Source: Acidimicrobiaceae bacterium
GTDB taxonomy: Bacteria; Actinomycetota; Acidimicrobiia; Acidimicrobiales; Palsa-688
Reading direction: 5' to 3'
DNA: 14,184 bases
NCBI GenBank assembly: GCA_030838025.1
Contig: JAUTXM010000366.1
Location: 1-14,184, forward strand
Shown here: one piece after another, positions 13,514-14,184 of the stretch
How the letters are laid out: each line of letters starts with the position of its first letter
Position numbering within the stretch: the first letter of the stretch is position 1
Notes under the pieces: model-generated
What the model saw: the letters and a program-made list of their open reading frames with translations, nothing else
What the model was told of the DNA's origin: nothing
Databases searched by the model: none
Program-made: the position numbers and the translations under genes

Positions 13514-14184
13514 CTACGCCGCTCCGGCGATGATCCACTGGAGAACCCGATGACCCCCCAAACCACCCAGGTCGGTCAGCGCCCCCGCCTCATTCACCCG
13601 GCTCCGGGCAGCCAAGGCGGCTAGGTCCCCGATGGCGGCCCGCTCCCGCCACGTCGCCCGGGCCGCCTCGACCAAGGGCTCCAGCCCCTGTGAGGTCAGC
13701 CACTCCGCTTGCGTCCGGTTGTCGTTGGGCGGCCGGGCAACCGCCAGCTGGTCCCAGGCCACCACGCACGTGATGTCCTGCGTCCCCGGCGACTGAATCG
13801 GGAAAAGGGCGCCCTGGTGCTGCCGGAACGTCCTGAGCCAGTCTCCCCAGGGGCGCCGAGCGAGGGCGTCGGTGGTGTCGGCGTAGTCAATGAGGATCAC
13901 GCGCCCCGCCTCGACCGTTGCCAGGGCCTGCCGCAGCCACGCGACCGCCTCCCGTTGCAGGGGGATGCGGGCGCCCTCTGCGGGCTCACCAGCCAGGCGG
14001 GTCGCCTCAGCCGCCACGTCAGGCGGCGCCGGCACGAGCAACTCGACCAGCTCGTCGCCCGCCACGCCGGCCGCGGCCACCCGGACCTCGTGCCAGCGGC
14101 CGTCATGCCACTCGAGCAGGTCAATGGCCAGGTTGTCCAGCAGTTCGTTGGCCAGCACGACCCCGGTGATTGGGCCCGCCGGCA
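13514..14184 (-). CDS. MidA-like SAM-dependent methyltransferase, N-terminal part cut off by window end
   Basis: The frame is open to the right edge; the visible 223 residues are the C-terminal part. The visible start P-A-G-P-I-T-G-V-V-L-A-N-E-L-L-D-N-L matches the family's A-N-E-x-x-D-x-L motif. L-I-D-Y-A-D-T-T and a G-x-Q-D-I-T segment in P-G-T-Q-D-I-T-C-V-V also fit. This is the MidA/NDUFAF7 family (DUF185), whose eukaryotic member methylates an arginine of complex I subunit NDUFS2 during assembly. The bacterial role is less clear. The first half, including the SAM-binding glycine motif, is outside the window. It precedes acs by 10 bases, so both are likely on one message. Confidence 0.88.
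   Translation of the reverse strand, partial: PAGPITGVVLANELLDNLAIDLLEWHDGRWHEVRVAAAGVAGDELVELLVPAPPDVAAEATRLAGEPAEGARIPLQREAVAWLRQALATVEAGRVILIDYADTTDALARRPWGDWLRTFRQHQGALFPIQSPGTQDITCVVAWDQLAVARPPNDNRTQAEWLTSQGLEPLVEAARATWRERAAIGDLAALAARSRVNEAGALTDLGGLGGHRVLQWIIAGAA

Noticed and set aside
12268..13533. 421-codon plus-strand open frame opposite acs
   Set aside because: Antisense shadow of acetyl-CoA synthetase, low-complexity His/Arg/Val composition and no motifs.

Overview
The window is high-GC DNA that looks actinobacterial. The evidence is strongly GC-biased third codon positions, frequent GTG starts, a DevR/DosR-type response regulator with its GAF-domain kinase, secreted sedolisin (S53) proteases of the actinobacterial type, a tRNA-Tyr without an encoded CCA, and a MidA/Acs/HAD/HtpX block. 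The class cannot be fixed from the sequence alone. A member of Acidimicrobiia or a related lineage is plausible, but that is inference.

Left block, 1-2028 (+ strand): the 3' part of a small membrane-anchored protein gene, a zinc-dependent medium-chain alcohol dehydrogenase, and a small flavin-reductase-fold (PPOX-like) protein. This block converges on a minus-strand run at 2040-5933. In transcription order that run is an aldo/keto reductase, an ArsR-type repressor with a translationally coupled SRPBCC (AHSA1-like) protein, then a devR-devS-like two-component pair. The arsR promoter carries two copies of the same palindrome, one over the -35 box and one over the predicted start of transcription. 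This is the clearest regulatory structure in the window. Two oxidoreductases and a PPOX-like protein beside a DevRS pair suggest a redox or oxygen-responsive neighbourhood (inference).

Middle, 5993-9411: a secreted S53 peptidase with two C-terminal beta-sandwich modules, bounded downstream by a strong hairpin. Its leader holds structured elements, including a hairpin that presents the ribosome binding site. Next comes a compositionally different stretch (about 8290-9330) with two unrecognised small ORFs, followed by tRNA-Tyr(GTA) on the minus strand.

Right block, 9438-14184: yajQ on the + strand, divergent from the tRNA, then a minus-strand gene run read from the right edge: midA-like methyltransferase (cut by the window end), acetyl-CoA synthetase, a HAD-family phosphatase whose start overlaps the acs stop without a standard start codon, and HtpX.

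Most genes belong to known families. I found no CRISPR array, transposase, integrase or clearly new multi-gene system. The items most worth following up are the double operator of arsR, the single-GAF DevS with a retained heme-position histidine, the HAD gene start, the protease leader, and the orphan ORFs beside the tRNA.
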